A DNA stretch of 64,000 nt from Archegozetes longisetosus (lineage: Eukaryota; Arthropoda; Arachnida; Sarcoptiformes; Trhypochthoniidae), in assembly GCA_018873245.2 (NCBI GenBank), contig JAEMBT020000006.1, positions 12,532,387 through 12,596,386 on the forward strand, read 5' to 3'. Numbering within the stretch: the first letter of the stretch is position 1; every line of letters starts with the position of its first letter. A program made the translations under genes and the position numbers. This document shows positions 47,231 to 58,347 of this stretch, one piece after another. A model generated the notes under the pieces. That model saw only the letters and a program-made list of their open reading frames with translations, was not told the DNA's origin and made no database searches.

Positions 47231-50200
47231 AATCATAACATGTCATTCAAACGATTTAGATGGTGGAATATCAAATAGAAAGTTTAAAATATTCGGATAC
47301 GAGAGCTCGCAAATCAAATGGTCAAATGTCGTTTGGCTCATTCTCATTCATTTGTTAGCCGTTTACGCATACATTCATGCCTTACTAAATCCGGTCAAAA
47401 TATGGACACCAGTATTTACCGGTATTATAGCAGCCCTTTCTGGTTTCGGGATGTCAGGTCAGGTCAAATATTTATGAAATCTTTACTCACTTTTCATATA
47501 CCTATCAATTGATTTCAGTGGGTGCTCACAGATTATGGGCTCACCGATCATTCAAAGCTCGTTTGCCATTGAAATTGCTTTTAGCAATATTCCAAACCAT
47601 GACAGTCAATGGGTAATATATACATGTATGAGCATGAGTAATAACCAGTTATCTCCAGTTAGTTCCTTTTTTGGATTTTTAATTATTGTTATTGATTTGT
47701 GTTTTACCTATATTTAATCAGTTGACATATGTTTCAATGAGAAAACTGGTATTTGTTCACATCTCAAAACATATAACTTTAACTTGACTAAGTGAAACCC
47801 AACTTTAGACGAAAGAAGTTGTCTAGAGATCTATGGGAATTGGTCCCCTGTCAAATATATCATGTTATATATTGATCGAAAGCTCTCGTCAGACTGAGCA
47901 GTAATCTTGCTGGTCAGATTGAAATTGGTCCACAAGTTTAAAAGTTATAGGCAAAAAACCGTTAACATTGCCGTATATGGGGAAGTGTGCTACATCTTTG
48001 TAAACCCTTATGAGTCATATATCACTATAAAGCTATTAAGCTGAAATCATTGCTTTTATCACCTAAAATACCATTGCTTGCCTACTCACATAATATAATG
48101 ATTACTCTACATATGAAAAAGTTTTCAGACTAGAACGTTTTGTACTTTCATACTAGGTTATGTGCTGGGATACAGTCAAAATCCCAACAATCAAATTCCC
48201 GACAATCAAAATCCCGACAAGTTAAAATCCCGACAATTAAAACCCCGACAGGTTATAATCCCGACAATCAAGATCCCGAAATGTTGAAATCCCGACAGCT
48301 TAGAATTCAAACATGTAAACTCATATAAAAAAGTTTTATTAAAAGTGCATTTCAAATAATAAATAAAATAAATATATTCCGTTTAACCTTTAAAATATAT
48401 TATTAGAGGAAACTAATAACCCCCAACCCCCCTCAAGTCAGTTAGTTATGTGTATATTAATAATGTGTAATTTTTTAAAAGTATTTATATCAATTAAAAA
48501 AATATTAATTATATTATTACAGTCTGAAATTTTAAATTTGAATAGAGGCTAAACAAGTAATAATTGATTTGATTGTCGGAATTTTGACTGTCGGGATTTT
48601 AATTGTCGGGATTATGAGCTGTCGGGATTTCGAACCAGACCCTATGTGCTACTACAAAAACAATAATGGGCTACTCCGAACAATACATTTCAAGCATTGA
48701 GATTAATGATTAAAGATTTTCAATCTTTAGAAAACTTGCTTAACATTAACAAAACGTGACTTTCATTCTATCGTTGAATACACTTGATTGTTATGACTCA
48801 ACATATCAAATCTAACAATTCTATGTTGAATAGTTTTTGAGTTATAAACTCCAAAGTTTTAAGGTTTTTTGGTTTTTACACCCTTTACCATATATGATAT
48901 GAAAGGATATGAAGGTGTCATTATACTCCATTCGCCCACCACTATGTGTTGGTACAGTCAGTAGGTCTAAACTCGACCGGACGCCAACTCCCAATGGATG
49001 TCAGGAAACCTCTTTTATCTTTTCTGTTTTATGTGATAACTAGCTAATACTCGTATTTATTCATATTAATATTTGCAAAAATACTTTCAACTTTTTCACT
49101 ACAACACATTACAAATCTTCCAAAACTTGTAGTTTAAGTTACAAACAGCTGACATTTTCAATATTTTTAGATCCATTTTCTCATACGCTCGAGACCACAG
49201 AACACATCATAAATGGTCAGATACTGATGCCGATCCCAAGAACCCGAGTCGGGGCTTCTTTTTTGCACATATAGGTTGGTCGAAGCTATATAAGTCCAGC
49301 ATTCCTTCAACTTTGAACTGATCACTTGAATATAAACTGAAAAATTTTCAGTAGAATAGTTTGTATAACTTGGATTTTAATAGAACTCTACTATGACCAA
49401 TAGGTTGGTGGATGTTGAAAAAGAAACAGCAAGTCATTCAAAATGGCCGAAAGCTAAAGTTTGATGATTTACTCGAGCAACCAATTGTCAGATACCAGCA
49501 CAAGTTTTACATACCGCTTGTAATTCTTTTCGGATTCATAATACCCACACTCATACCATTTTATTGCTGGAATGAAGATTTATTGACTGCCTTTTTGATA
49601 GTCAGTGTGCTTCGCACTGTTGTTGTATTGCACCATCTCTTTACAGTCAATTCTGTTTCTCACTTTTGGGGATTTAGGTATCAATTTCTTAATATACAAG
49701 TTTTCAGACCAGAATCCATTAGAAAAGATCAAATTCACTTTTACTAATCTTACAAATAATCGTTTTGTCTTGTTTAATCAATCAAAGAATTATGTATTTC
49801 CTCAAACAAACCGGCAATTACTCAGTCTTTAGTTCCTGACTTGTTTAAAGTCACTTTTTCTAGACTATAGAAAATTTTATACTTATAGTTCACATAATTC
49901 ATAGATATTGTAGACTTTGCTCAGTCTTCTATCTAATCATTATCATATTAATTGAACTTTACCAACTTTTAATACATCAGGCCCTATGACAGTCACATGA
50001 GACCAACAGAGAATCGATGGGTCATTTATTTATCAATGGGTGAAGGAAATCATAACTATCACCATTCGTTCCCAATGGTAGAAATGAGAATCTTTTCTAA
50101 ACTTTATACATTATACTTTATACACTATTAAATCATTAAAGGATTATTCATCGAGCGAGAAAGAGTTTTGGGAATCCTTCAATCCGGCCACACTTTTCAT

Positions 50201-50444
50201 TGATATCAATTCATGGATAGGTTTGGCTCATGATCTTAAAAAGCCATCCAAGGAATTAGTTGATCAAGTTATTCAACGAAAAGGAATTCCAGAATACTTC
50301 GCGAAGGATCAGTCAACAAGTCTTTGTTACAGAATAGCGTATGGGTTAACTGATTGGATTTTCGGCATCCTATTTGCCATGTGGCCCATTTGGCCAATCA
50401 TTATCGTTAAATTATTTACAGGACAGCAAGTCCTTGTTTATTAA
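47145..50444 (+). CDS. Acyl-CoA delta-9-type (stearoyl-CoA) desaturase
   Basis: Six exons (47145-47457, 47519-47612, 49171-49274, 49404-49677, 49981-50077, 50142-50444) join in frame to 394 residues. This ER di-iron enzyme puts a double bond in fatty acyl-CoA using cytochrome b5. All three histidine boxes are seen: HRLWAH, RDHRTHH and EGNHNYHH. Hydrophobic pairs flank them (VVWLILIHLLAVYAYI; YIPLVILFGFIIPTLIPF; FGILFAMWPIWPIIIV). NSVSHFWG and the Trp-rich HIGWW region fit the SCD family. Positional specificity is not certain from sequence. Intron 2 is 1.56 kb and contains a repeat-bounded element. The first exon lies inside the inverted duplication at 46653-47230. Confidence 0.93.
48165..48655. 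mobile_element. Element with arrays of a short AATCCCGACA unit at both ends
   Basis: From 48175 to 48305 a 15-17-base unit (core ATCCCGACA plus a variable RTTAAA-like linker) repeats about eight to nine times. At 48575-48640 the reverse complement (TGTCGGGAT) repeats four times. Between them lies about 270 bp of AT-rich sequence. Inverted arrays of subterminal repeats suggest a non-autonomous DNA transposon. It lies in desaturase intron 2. Confidence 0.6.
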
Positions 50445-51793
50445 CACTGGCTAGAACTAGAACTTTTGTCTTATAAACGTTTTAAATTTAGCTTTAACTC
50501 CATTCAATTATTTAGCATACATATATGCTATGTAGATATGAGTTCTCTGACTTTAAATCAGTTCTTAATTCTTTTAAAATAGTTTGTCAGACATTTATCT
50601 TAAAAATGCTTTATATTTCATGTAATGCTTTGCTAACGCTTTCAAGGTTGTCATTGTTTTAACGTTTGCTATGAAATGCGAGTTATATTTTAAAAGAATA
50701 TCTATTCAGATCTATTTTGTTTATATAAGGATATGTTAAAAACTTGTAAAGAGAGTCAGTCTTTAGGCAGAGGCCTCGAGGAGAGGACCTCATTATGCCT
50801 TTGAGCGAAACTAGAAGAGTTAAAAAGAAGTAAGAATCTTTTAAAGTATGAAATCCTTTAAATATGTTTATAATATTTTAATATATCAACCAAATAATTA
50901 AATCACGTTTAAACCTTATGCTATATTCCTTTTATGTATTTTTTTATTAAATATTATTTTAATACTTATAATTTTTAAAGAATATAAAAGATTGCAATCA
51001 AACAAAGTCTAATATTACTAAGAATTTAACAGAAATTTTGTTTCCGAGTTCTGAGTGAGCAATTAATTTTATCCCTAGTTATGCGTTTAGGTTTATGAGC
51101 TCGAACCAGAACGACATAGCATATAAAATAAATATCAAATTAGTTATCTTAAAATTATAATAAATTACTGTTCAATTTTTTAAATTAATATCATTGTCGC
51201 CCAAATTAGACCATAGCCTAATCTAGAAAACTCATTTACTAATATCCTACTAAGTCAAAAATCCTTGGCATATTATCTTTTGGATGACTTAAGTTTTTAG
51301 TTATATATGCAAATTAAAATCATTTTCATCAAATGGCTGGAAGATCAAAACTTTCAGTTTAATCTTATAATAACACGAAATTCTATGACACCTTATTCAA
51401 AATAGTCGATTACGACTCAATGCTATTGGAGCCGTAAAGGTCATAACAATTATGACTCAAATCATATTAAGTAAACGAAACAATACGCTTGATTGAGGTA
51501 TCTTGATAAAAAATCTTATTACATAATAAGTGCCCGTTCAATGTATTAAACGAATGATTAAACGGTAAAATATTTAGAGAATCCTGAAATATTACACAGA
51601 TTTCTAAAGTATTTTAGAAATTTGCAGAATATATAAGACTCCATAAAGTTCTTGAAGATTCCATAGCATTTACTAAATTAAATTCAAGCTAATTTAAATA
51701 TATTTAATTCTTACAAGGACTCGATTTGTATAACACTCGACTGGAAGTATTTTAGTTTGTTCATCGTTTATTTGATGAAATGTGAAGTTTTAG
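50445..51793. other. Intergenic, no recognised gene
   Basis: Holds the 3' flank of the desaturase. Upstream exons expected for the sushi-domain gene (signal peptide, other domains) were looked for here and not recognised. Confidence 0.45.
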
Positions 51794-53577
51794 TTACTGC
51801 GAGATGTGATAGACCTGGACTCCCACCTGAAGCTAAGTTCGATCTAAAACCACTCGAAAAATTTCGATTTGACAACAATGGATAAGTTACCGTAATATGC
51901 AAGGAAAATGAATTTCCACACCACAAGCAGACTAGAATTTGTAAAAATGGACATTGGACTGGCAAAAAGCTCGCTGTGGTAATTAATTCAATCAAACACT
52001 AACCTATCTAATTTTTTATCATCTTCAATATTATCATAGTTAAAATGAATTTTAAGACTTTAGTTTAAAGTAATAAAAAGAATATCCAACGATTTATTAG
52101 TCAGCCATTTGTTTGAGTAACATTGAAAATTATTGATTGAGAATGTCTGAAAAATTGACTCAGACTAAATTGATATTTAAACTGAATGAAACTGATGGCA
52201 ACGATCTAGTAGTTTAAATTAAAACAATTGAGGTTATAATCTTGCCTATATTCATTTATTTCTGTTGGTTATTTTAATTATCTTTTAATTCAATCACACG
52301 TACAAAAGAACTTACCCATAACTGTTGGAAAATCTCCAATAACTTATGAAATTCTTGTGATTCAGTTTTCAATTTGTTCGAAAGGCGATCACTTTTTTGA
52401 AGATCTATTTAAAGTTTCATATCAAATGATTTCTTATACAAACATAAAAGTTTTTTTTGAAAAATTATAGATAACATATAGTTTTTCTATAATTAAGTTA
52501 TACAAATTGATAACAATTCATTTCACTATTTATAACGAATGACTCTTTCGAATTCCATAATTTTATTTTTGCGTTAAAAATTTTTTTATAAACTTGAAAT
52601 TAAAATTGTGAGTATTTTGTTTTTGAAGGTAAAGCTCTTGATGCTTAAGTAATACAATTTAAAATAGAAAACTGTGAGTCGCCAAACAATGATCTTCTTC
52701 TCTCACAAGCAATAAATCAAACTATTGTACCTGATCGTATATTGCCTCGAAATTCATTTCATTATTTAAGAGTACACGATGAAACAATATTATCAGCAAA
52801 CGATTCAACGTGTTATTTATGGAAAATAAAACTTGTTAGAACAGTTCAAATCACATTTTTGATTGTTGATATCTTTATGCCTATCACTAATTTAACCAAT
52901 AATGTACCAAATTTAGTACCAACTGTTAGCAAATACAGGAATTGTGAACTGCAGCACCGTAAGCAAGAGCGTCTAGATGGTCATGATGTTGTTGGATATT
53001 ATTATTTTTGTGACTTGAAATCGGACGAAGATCAGAAAAAAGAGTTAAATGAATTGTCGGATACTATTTTGATTCGAATCAATACCAGTATACCCCGAGA
53101 AATTAGTCTAGAGGCACTAATTATTGGAGATATCTACACAGAGTAAGGTTTTGAATAATGGTAGCAGTCAAATTCCCAATTTTTTAGTTATTTATTTACG
53201 TGAAAGGATTTACATATAATTGACTGATATGACTCTTGTAGCATATTATTGTCTTTAATAAGAACTGATAGTTAATCAAAATTTCAGAAAAATTACATAG
53301 ATTTTGAAAAGCCTATCATAACACTCATTTTTAGAAGATTTTAAAGTATGCTACCATTATTCTAAAATCTTACCCTCTAAGAGGACTTTGTTTCAGTGAT
53401 GCCGTTGTACCAGTTTGTGGCGATTTAGAAATTCAAAATACCGGAGCTAATATACATAGAGAGTCGGAATATATTAAAGTTAGTTGTAATAGCTCATTTG
53501 TGGATCATCAGCAAAATCCAGAAGAAAGGTTCGATAATATGACAAATATTAGGTCGTTAATCATTAGGTCTTTATAA
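51794..53577 (+). pseudogene. Sushi (CCP) domain secreted or membrane protein, disrupted
   Basis: Three exon-like blocks. 51794-51978 encodes a CCP domain: CDRPGLPPEAKFD, then VTVICKE, TRICKNGHWTG. The fourth Cys comes from the next block (ENCESP, 52668-53142), which continues into a roughly 150-residue region with RNSFHYLRVHDETILSANDS and CYLWKIKL, resembling a galactose-binding (discoidin-like) fold. The third block (53397-53577) has VVPVCGDLEIQNTG and KVSCNSSF, the start of another CCP. Blocks 2 and 3 join in frame by GA|GTAAGG and CAG. Block 1 has an in-frame TAA (near 51884) and ends in a phase that does not fit block 2. No signal peptide exon was found. Either this is a decaying member of a lectin-like gene family or it contains sequence errors. 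Confidence 0.55.
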
Positions 53578-55102
53578 GTGAAAAGATTTTAATATTTTAG
53601 TTATTGCATTTAAAATATCTACATAAATTTAAAAAACATTTTACTTTTGAGTATAAATCAACATTTGTTTCTTCCTGAATTAAATACTTGACTTAAATAA
53701 TTTTTACTAAATCGGTTCATTAGTTATAAGAATATATTTTTATTAGAAAAGTACAGTTCCTTGAAATATTGATTTTATTTGTAGCTTTAAAATATTTCAA
53801 AATCTCTCCAATTTTATACTTAATAATAGTATAATTTTTTTTTATTAATTTAATGATAAAAACTCTGACAAACGATAGACACATGACTATAAGGATTGCT
53901 TTAATTCATATTAATATTTCTAAACAGTTTTTACTTATTAAAAGACTTATGACTAATGTCGAATACTTGTTAACTTGTAATTTGTAAGTTACCTCTATTT
54001 GGTCTCTGCGCTCTTGCTTAGGCTGTTTCGAAATCAAAGCCAATTGTGTATTATCTTGTCTAAAGTCCACATAAAAACTATTCTATCAAACAAAGTATAA
54101 AACTAAATTAAAGAGAGTTTGGGCTTGTTAGTTAACACTATTTTATTCAGCTTAAATCTTGTTTCATATTAAAACTTTTATTTAACAACTGAACACCTTT
54201 ACTTTCACTATTCATTAAATTTATTGAAAAGTACACGACTTTATTTGAAAACAATTAGGAATTAAATAAATCTTGATGAGACAAGTTTCGTGAAAAAGCA
54301 CTGCAATATCAAATTGAGAAATACATAGAAATATTCAAAGAACTAATTAATAAATATATTCTTAGATTTACAATTTTGAAACAGTAACCAAATTATACGT
54401 TCTGTTTGTTGAAAAAGTTATGTAATCTTTTTTTAAAATTTTGATAGCATAACTCGTTATTTCATTAGGACAGTCTGAATAAGTATCACATTTTCGGACA
54501 AAATAATCGGCTCAATAAGTTTGTTAATGTCGTAAAGTTTATCTCAGTTAATAAAACACATGTCTTTTACTTATTTAAGTTTTGTTTATATTTTACAATC
54601 GATTAATTGACCAAAAGTCTGTTAATCTTTATCGAGATTTCTATAAGTCGTCTTTTAAAATTCAACCTGTGATTGAGTTAATTTTTCTGTCTTTATTTTG
54701 CTGTTTTCTAAACTTCAAATTATTTTACTCTGACATGAACTTTTTCCAAATTAGTATATAATTGATTGTGAATATGTTTGAAGTTTACAGCAAATTACTT
54801 GAAGAAGAAATGCAACAAAACGAGAATATATTTGTTAAAGAATGGCCATAAAAAATAGTTTACTTGTGCAATTTTTTCTTTTAAAGAAACTGATGATTTT
54901 CTTATATGTTTGTATAACTCTAAATATAATTTGATTTCGAATTATAAAACTTTGATAAGTTATAAAGCTTTATTTTGTATATAATAATCTTACAGCACAA
55001 TTCTGAAAATGTGGTCGTAAGGTTTTTTCTCTCAATAATAGAAATAGTGGATATAAAAATCATTATTAATTAGTTATAGGTTTAGGTGTAATAAACGAGC
55101 AA
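53578..55102. other. Intergenic, no recognised gene
   Basis: About 1.5 kb of AT-rich sequence. A tiny frame at 54775-54849 (MFEVYSKLLEEEM...) is too short to support. No repeat with clear ends was seen. Confidence 0.45.
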
Positions 55103-55698
55103 TTAATCGTATTTTCGCTTAATGTTAGGTATTGGTAAACATTTATCGGCTTCTCCTATATCCCAACTCAAAGCACTCAAGTCAAGTGGCAACGATTTGC
55201 CCAAAAACATAGCTCTGTCAGTGTGGTCAATCACTTCCCATCGAGTTAATGGATGAAGGAGTACTGAAAGATTGCCACGATTTTGCATAAACCAGGAAAC
55301 TCCGTGTGATAGTGCACTAGAATTACAACAGGTCTCATAACTTCCAATAGGATGCGGTCCTCGCGGTCCATAGTTCACATGATTCAGACGACATCCAGTT
55401 AAAATTCCTTTATTTATTTGTTCCTGAATTTGTGATCTGAAATAGATTTGGTCTTTATTATAAGAAATATAATCAAAAATATTATTTACTAAATCAGATC
55501 AAAATTTTTTATTTAATCTAAAGTTTGATGTGTTGAAAATTACCTGAAGGTAACTGCCTCGCGACTACTTTGCTCATTGTTCTGAAAGAAATAAGTGTGA
55601 AAGTGGTATCCAGTTATTTCTGACGGATCCCATTGAACAGTTTTATCTATGCTAACAACTAATAAAACACATGTTAGAAATAATGTGACAGACTTCAT
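55103..55698 (-). CDS. Secreted DOPA 4,5-dioxygenase-like protein
   Basis: Two minus-strand exons (55698-55544, 55436-55103) give 162 residues. The protein opens with a signal peptide (MKSVTLFLTCVLLVVSI). The rest fits the DOPA-dioxygenase-like family (PF08883 type), which is compact (100-150 residues) and known from fungi, bacteria and some animals: TGYHFHTYFF near the start, NYGPRGPHPIGSYE (the GPHP motif), HGVSWFMQNRGNLSVLLHPL, DHTDRAMFLG and LPLDLS. Conserved His residues in HFHTYF, GPHP, LLHPL and DHT are the likely metal ligands. Known members cleave the catechol ring of DOPA. The substrate here is unknown; detoxification of plant or fungal phenolics is a guess. A TATATAAG lies about 40 bases upstream of the ATG. 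Confidence 0.82.
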
Positions 55699-56607
55699 TT
55701 TTTCCTCAGGTCTAAAACTCAGAATACTTCTTTCTCCTTATATATTGAGCTTGAGATGGGATTTGTTTAATCGTGGAGTACATGAAAATTATTTGATTGA
55801 GATATGATAAGAGCGGCTTCACTTTTGAAGTAAACTAAAGGAAATCTGAATAAGGACTACGAATAGCTCTTTCCTTTTGGCCAGATAAAAAATTAAAAAT
55901 ATTGCTGAAGGAGACGGGGTTGCCAACTTTTGATTGTTATTTTTAAATTCTTTGTTTCCAAAAATTATTGGTTAGGACAAAGGTACTATCACTTCCAAAG
56001 GTTAGACTATGCACTAAAAATTAAGGGAATGAGATATCATTGAAACAAAATTTTAATTTTTGACTTTGAAAAGTTTATAGCAATGATAGTATGCATTCAG
56101 AAAATATTATTTAGTGATAGAGTTTTATAGAGTTCCCTCAAAGTTTTTACTGTAATTTTTCGCAGAATTTGAACTTTTACAAAGGCTTTTGAAGGTGATA
56201 GTACATGAATTAGTTGTTAATAGCTAGACTCACGAATTTTTTTCGAAAATTGTAGTGAATATTATACTTCTAAGATTTATTATCATCTCATTTATATGAA
56301 ATTTTCTTCACTTAATAATTTTCTGAAAAAAAGAAATCTCGAAACCGAACTATCAAAAATTGATAGATCCACCACCTTCACGCATATCTTAGTTTTTGTC
56401 TGGACAAAAGCAAAAGGCGCCATACGCATTCCTTATAGGGATTTGCGTAAAAGGTTTACTTTAACTATAAACTCAATCAAAAAGCAAACTTCAAGTACTT
56501 CTAGTATTACATTAGAGCATGTTTTTCGATTAGTTAATCCTTTTGTGCCCATTCGAGGACTTGTTTTCGCTGGAAATTGCACATATCTGAAGAGTGTGTG
56601 AACTACA
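55699..56607. other. Intergenic upstream of the dioxygenase-like gene
   Basis: Contains the TATA-like TATATAAG on the minus strand (about 55737-55744). An open frame of 101 codons at 56296-56601 has no recognisable similarity and no splice or promoter support. Confidence 0.45.
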
Positions 56608-56879
56608 GATGAGAATCTGAATCCCAATCCCATCTTTTATGGGAATGGTAGTGGGAATGGAATAGATTTTTAATTAGATGGAGGTAGAATGGCATTTCTA
56701 AAAATTTAAACATTCTTTATCCAAAAGTAACAAGATTTATTTACAGATATTTTCTTTCATTTGACTTCTGACAAATAATAATTATAGATAAATAATAATA
56801 ATAGTATGCAGATGTAGTGGTAGTGATAATGGGAATGGGATGGTAATGGAAACAAAAGTTTTGAGAATTCTCTTCTCTA
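56608..56879 (+). mobile_element. hAT-like MITE, copy 2
   Basis: Second member of the family at 22741-22998, same orientation, with shared AATCCCAATCCCAT at the start and TTTTGAGAATTCTCT at the end. It is flanked by near-identical 8-mers (TGTGTGAA and AGTGTGAA), matching a hAT target duplication with one later change. Confidence 0.7.
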
Positions 56880-57064
56880 GTGTGAATGTACGGTGAGTTC
56901 TGGTAAGAATAGACAGTACTAGCTATAAGATAACCAGAATAATGCAAAGTAGTTGAAAAAATAGTTGATTGATATAATTGTGGAACAAACCCTAAAATCA
57001 AACCTTGAGTTTTGTTATCAAATATTGACTTTTAATGTATGATTCACATTTCGATAAGACAAAT

Positions 57065-57284
57065 ATATGAGGGAATGCCTCTGAAATGACACTTGCGATC
57101 ATTTTATCATGTGTCCGTTTTACAGAGTTAAATACAAACACACGATAGAGAGCAGTCAATTATTTAATTGATTTATTATTATTAAGAAATAGTACTCTCT
57201 ATCGCATATTTGTCTTAGATTCCGTAAGACGGATCGCATGATAAAATGATCGCAGGTATCATTTCAGAGGCATTCCCCGCATAT
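57065..57284. mobile_element. Palindromic MITE, about 220 bp
   Basis: Left ATATGAGGGAATGCCTCTGA and right TCAGAGGCATTCCCCGCATA form inverted arms that continue through TGCGATCATTTTATCATG and an inner CTCTATCG pair, nearly 90 bp in all. It is non-coding; family not assigned. Confidence 0.65.
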
Positions 57285-57894
57285 GTATTGAAACATAAAT
57301 CATGCACTAAAATTTTGCAACAACGAATCACTTGCTTTGTCAATGCTCTAATTATTGGATCGAGTTTCGATGAAAAAATTCAAGATTTATTATTAGGGCT
57401 TGTTTAATAATTATATCAATCAACCATTTTTCAACTATTCTACCTTTCTCTGGAGATAACAGACTCACAGTAAACGCATTCTTACGTAAGCATATAACTC
57501 TGCTCGTCACAGGCTCAAGCCCTGAAACATTTGCTTTGAACTTTTTAAAAGGTCCGAATCCATTGACTATGCTTTAGCGTTGAACATAATAATACTTTGG
57601 CGAAACAAATTGACTCTTTTAAAATAGACTATTAGTGGAAATTATTGGATAATAGGGTAATGTGAGCTATCTCATTTCTCCTGACTAAAATGATCTCCAG
57701 CTTAATTCATACATGACAGCTGCTAACACCCTGAAGCACTGAACGTTGTTGTATTAAACATTAAGATAGTTTTTATGTTAAATCGTGCTTAAATACTTAA
57801 ATTTGGCACTTAATTATTGAAAAATAATAGAATTACAAGTTGTAAGGGCTAAATCTTTTTATTACTGTATTATAATATTTATTTTCAGGAAGAA

Positions 57895-58347
57895 CTAATG
57901 ATGCCTTCTCCATCTCTGAGACCAGTGGACGGTTTTTGGTCTAAAAATATTGAATCGATGAAAACTGTTTAACTCGTTGCAGAACATGCAATAGAATAGT
58001 GCCAACACCGCAACAATCAGCATTATATACATCAAATAACCCCATATTTTGTTTCTGTTTGGAATCCAATGCTCAAATCTTTGAGGCCGTTTATTCTGAA
58101 CTGATTGGATCTGTTGACTCTTTTCGTTCTGCGAGACTTGTCTTAGGCTCCTAATTCTGGTATCTATTCCTACGTTTGGATTTGGGGCCGTTTGATGCAA
58201 GTATCGTTTGTTTCTCGATCTCGATCTTGATTTCGATGCTTTTCTTGCTTTAGATTTTGAGCTTATTTTTCGCGCTGGTCTTGATGGCTGACTTTCCGAT
58301 TGTTTGACAGTATTAGCCCTTTTACTTTTGATACTCTTTTTTGCCAT
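57895..58347 (-). CDS. Small basic single-pass membrane protein, unknown
   Basis: An intron-less 150-residue frame on the minus strand. Residues 1-50 are rich in Lys, Arg and Ser (KSIKSKRANTVK, SKSKARKASKSRSRSRNKR). One hydrophobic helix occupies about residues 104-124 (YLMYIMLIVAVLALFYCMF), followed by a short His/Arg-rich tail (SQRWRRHH). The basic serine stretch resembles RS or protamine-like repeats and could be a nuclear or nucleic-acid-binding tail on an N-in membrane anchor, but I do not recognise a family. Coding status rests on frame length and the coherent basic-TM layout in very AT-rich DNA. Confidence 0.5.
   Translation of the reverse strand: MAKKSIKSKRANTVKQSESQPSRPARKISSKSKARKASKSRSRSRNKRYLHQTAPNPNVGIDTRIRSLRQVSQNEKSQQIQSVQNKRPQRFEHWIPNRNKIWGYLMYIMLIVAVLALFYCMFCNELNSFHRFNIFRPKTVHWSQRWRRHH

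Noticed and set aside
48175-48305. CRISPR-like array
   Set aside because: Units are only 15-17 bases with degenerate linkers and no spacers of fixed length, in an intron of an animal gene.
54775-54849. 25-codon frame starting MFEVYSKLLEEEM
   Set aside because: Too short, with no signal peptide or splice context; could be a chance frame or a stray exon.
56296-56601. Open frame of 101 codons on the plus strand
   Set aside because: No recognisable domain, no promoter or splice support, and its stop lies in the target duplication of a MITE; such lengths occur by chance here.
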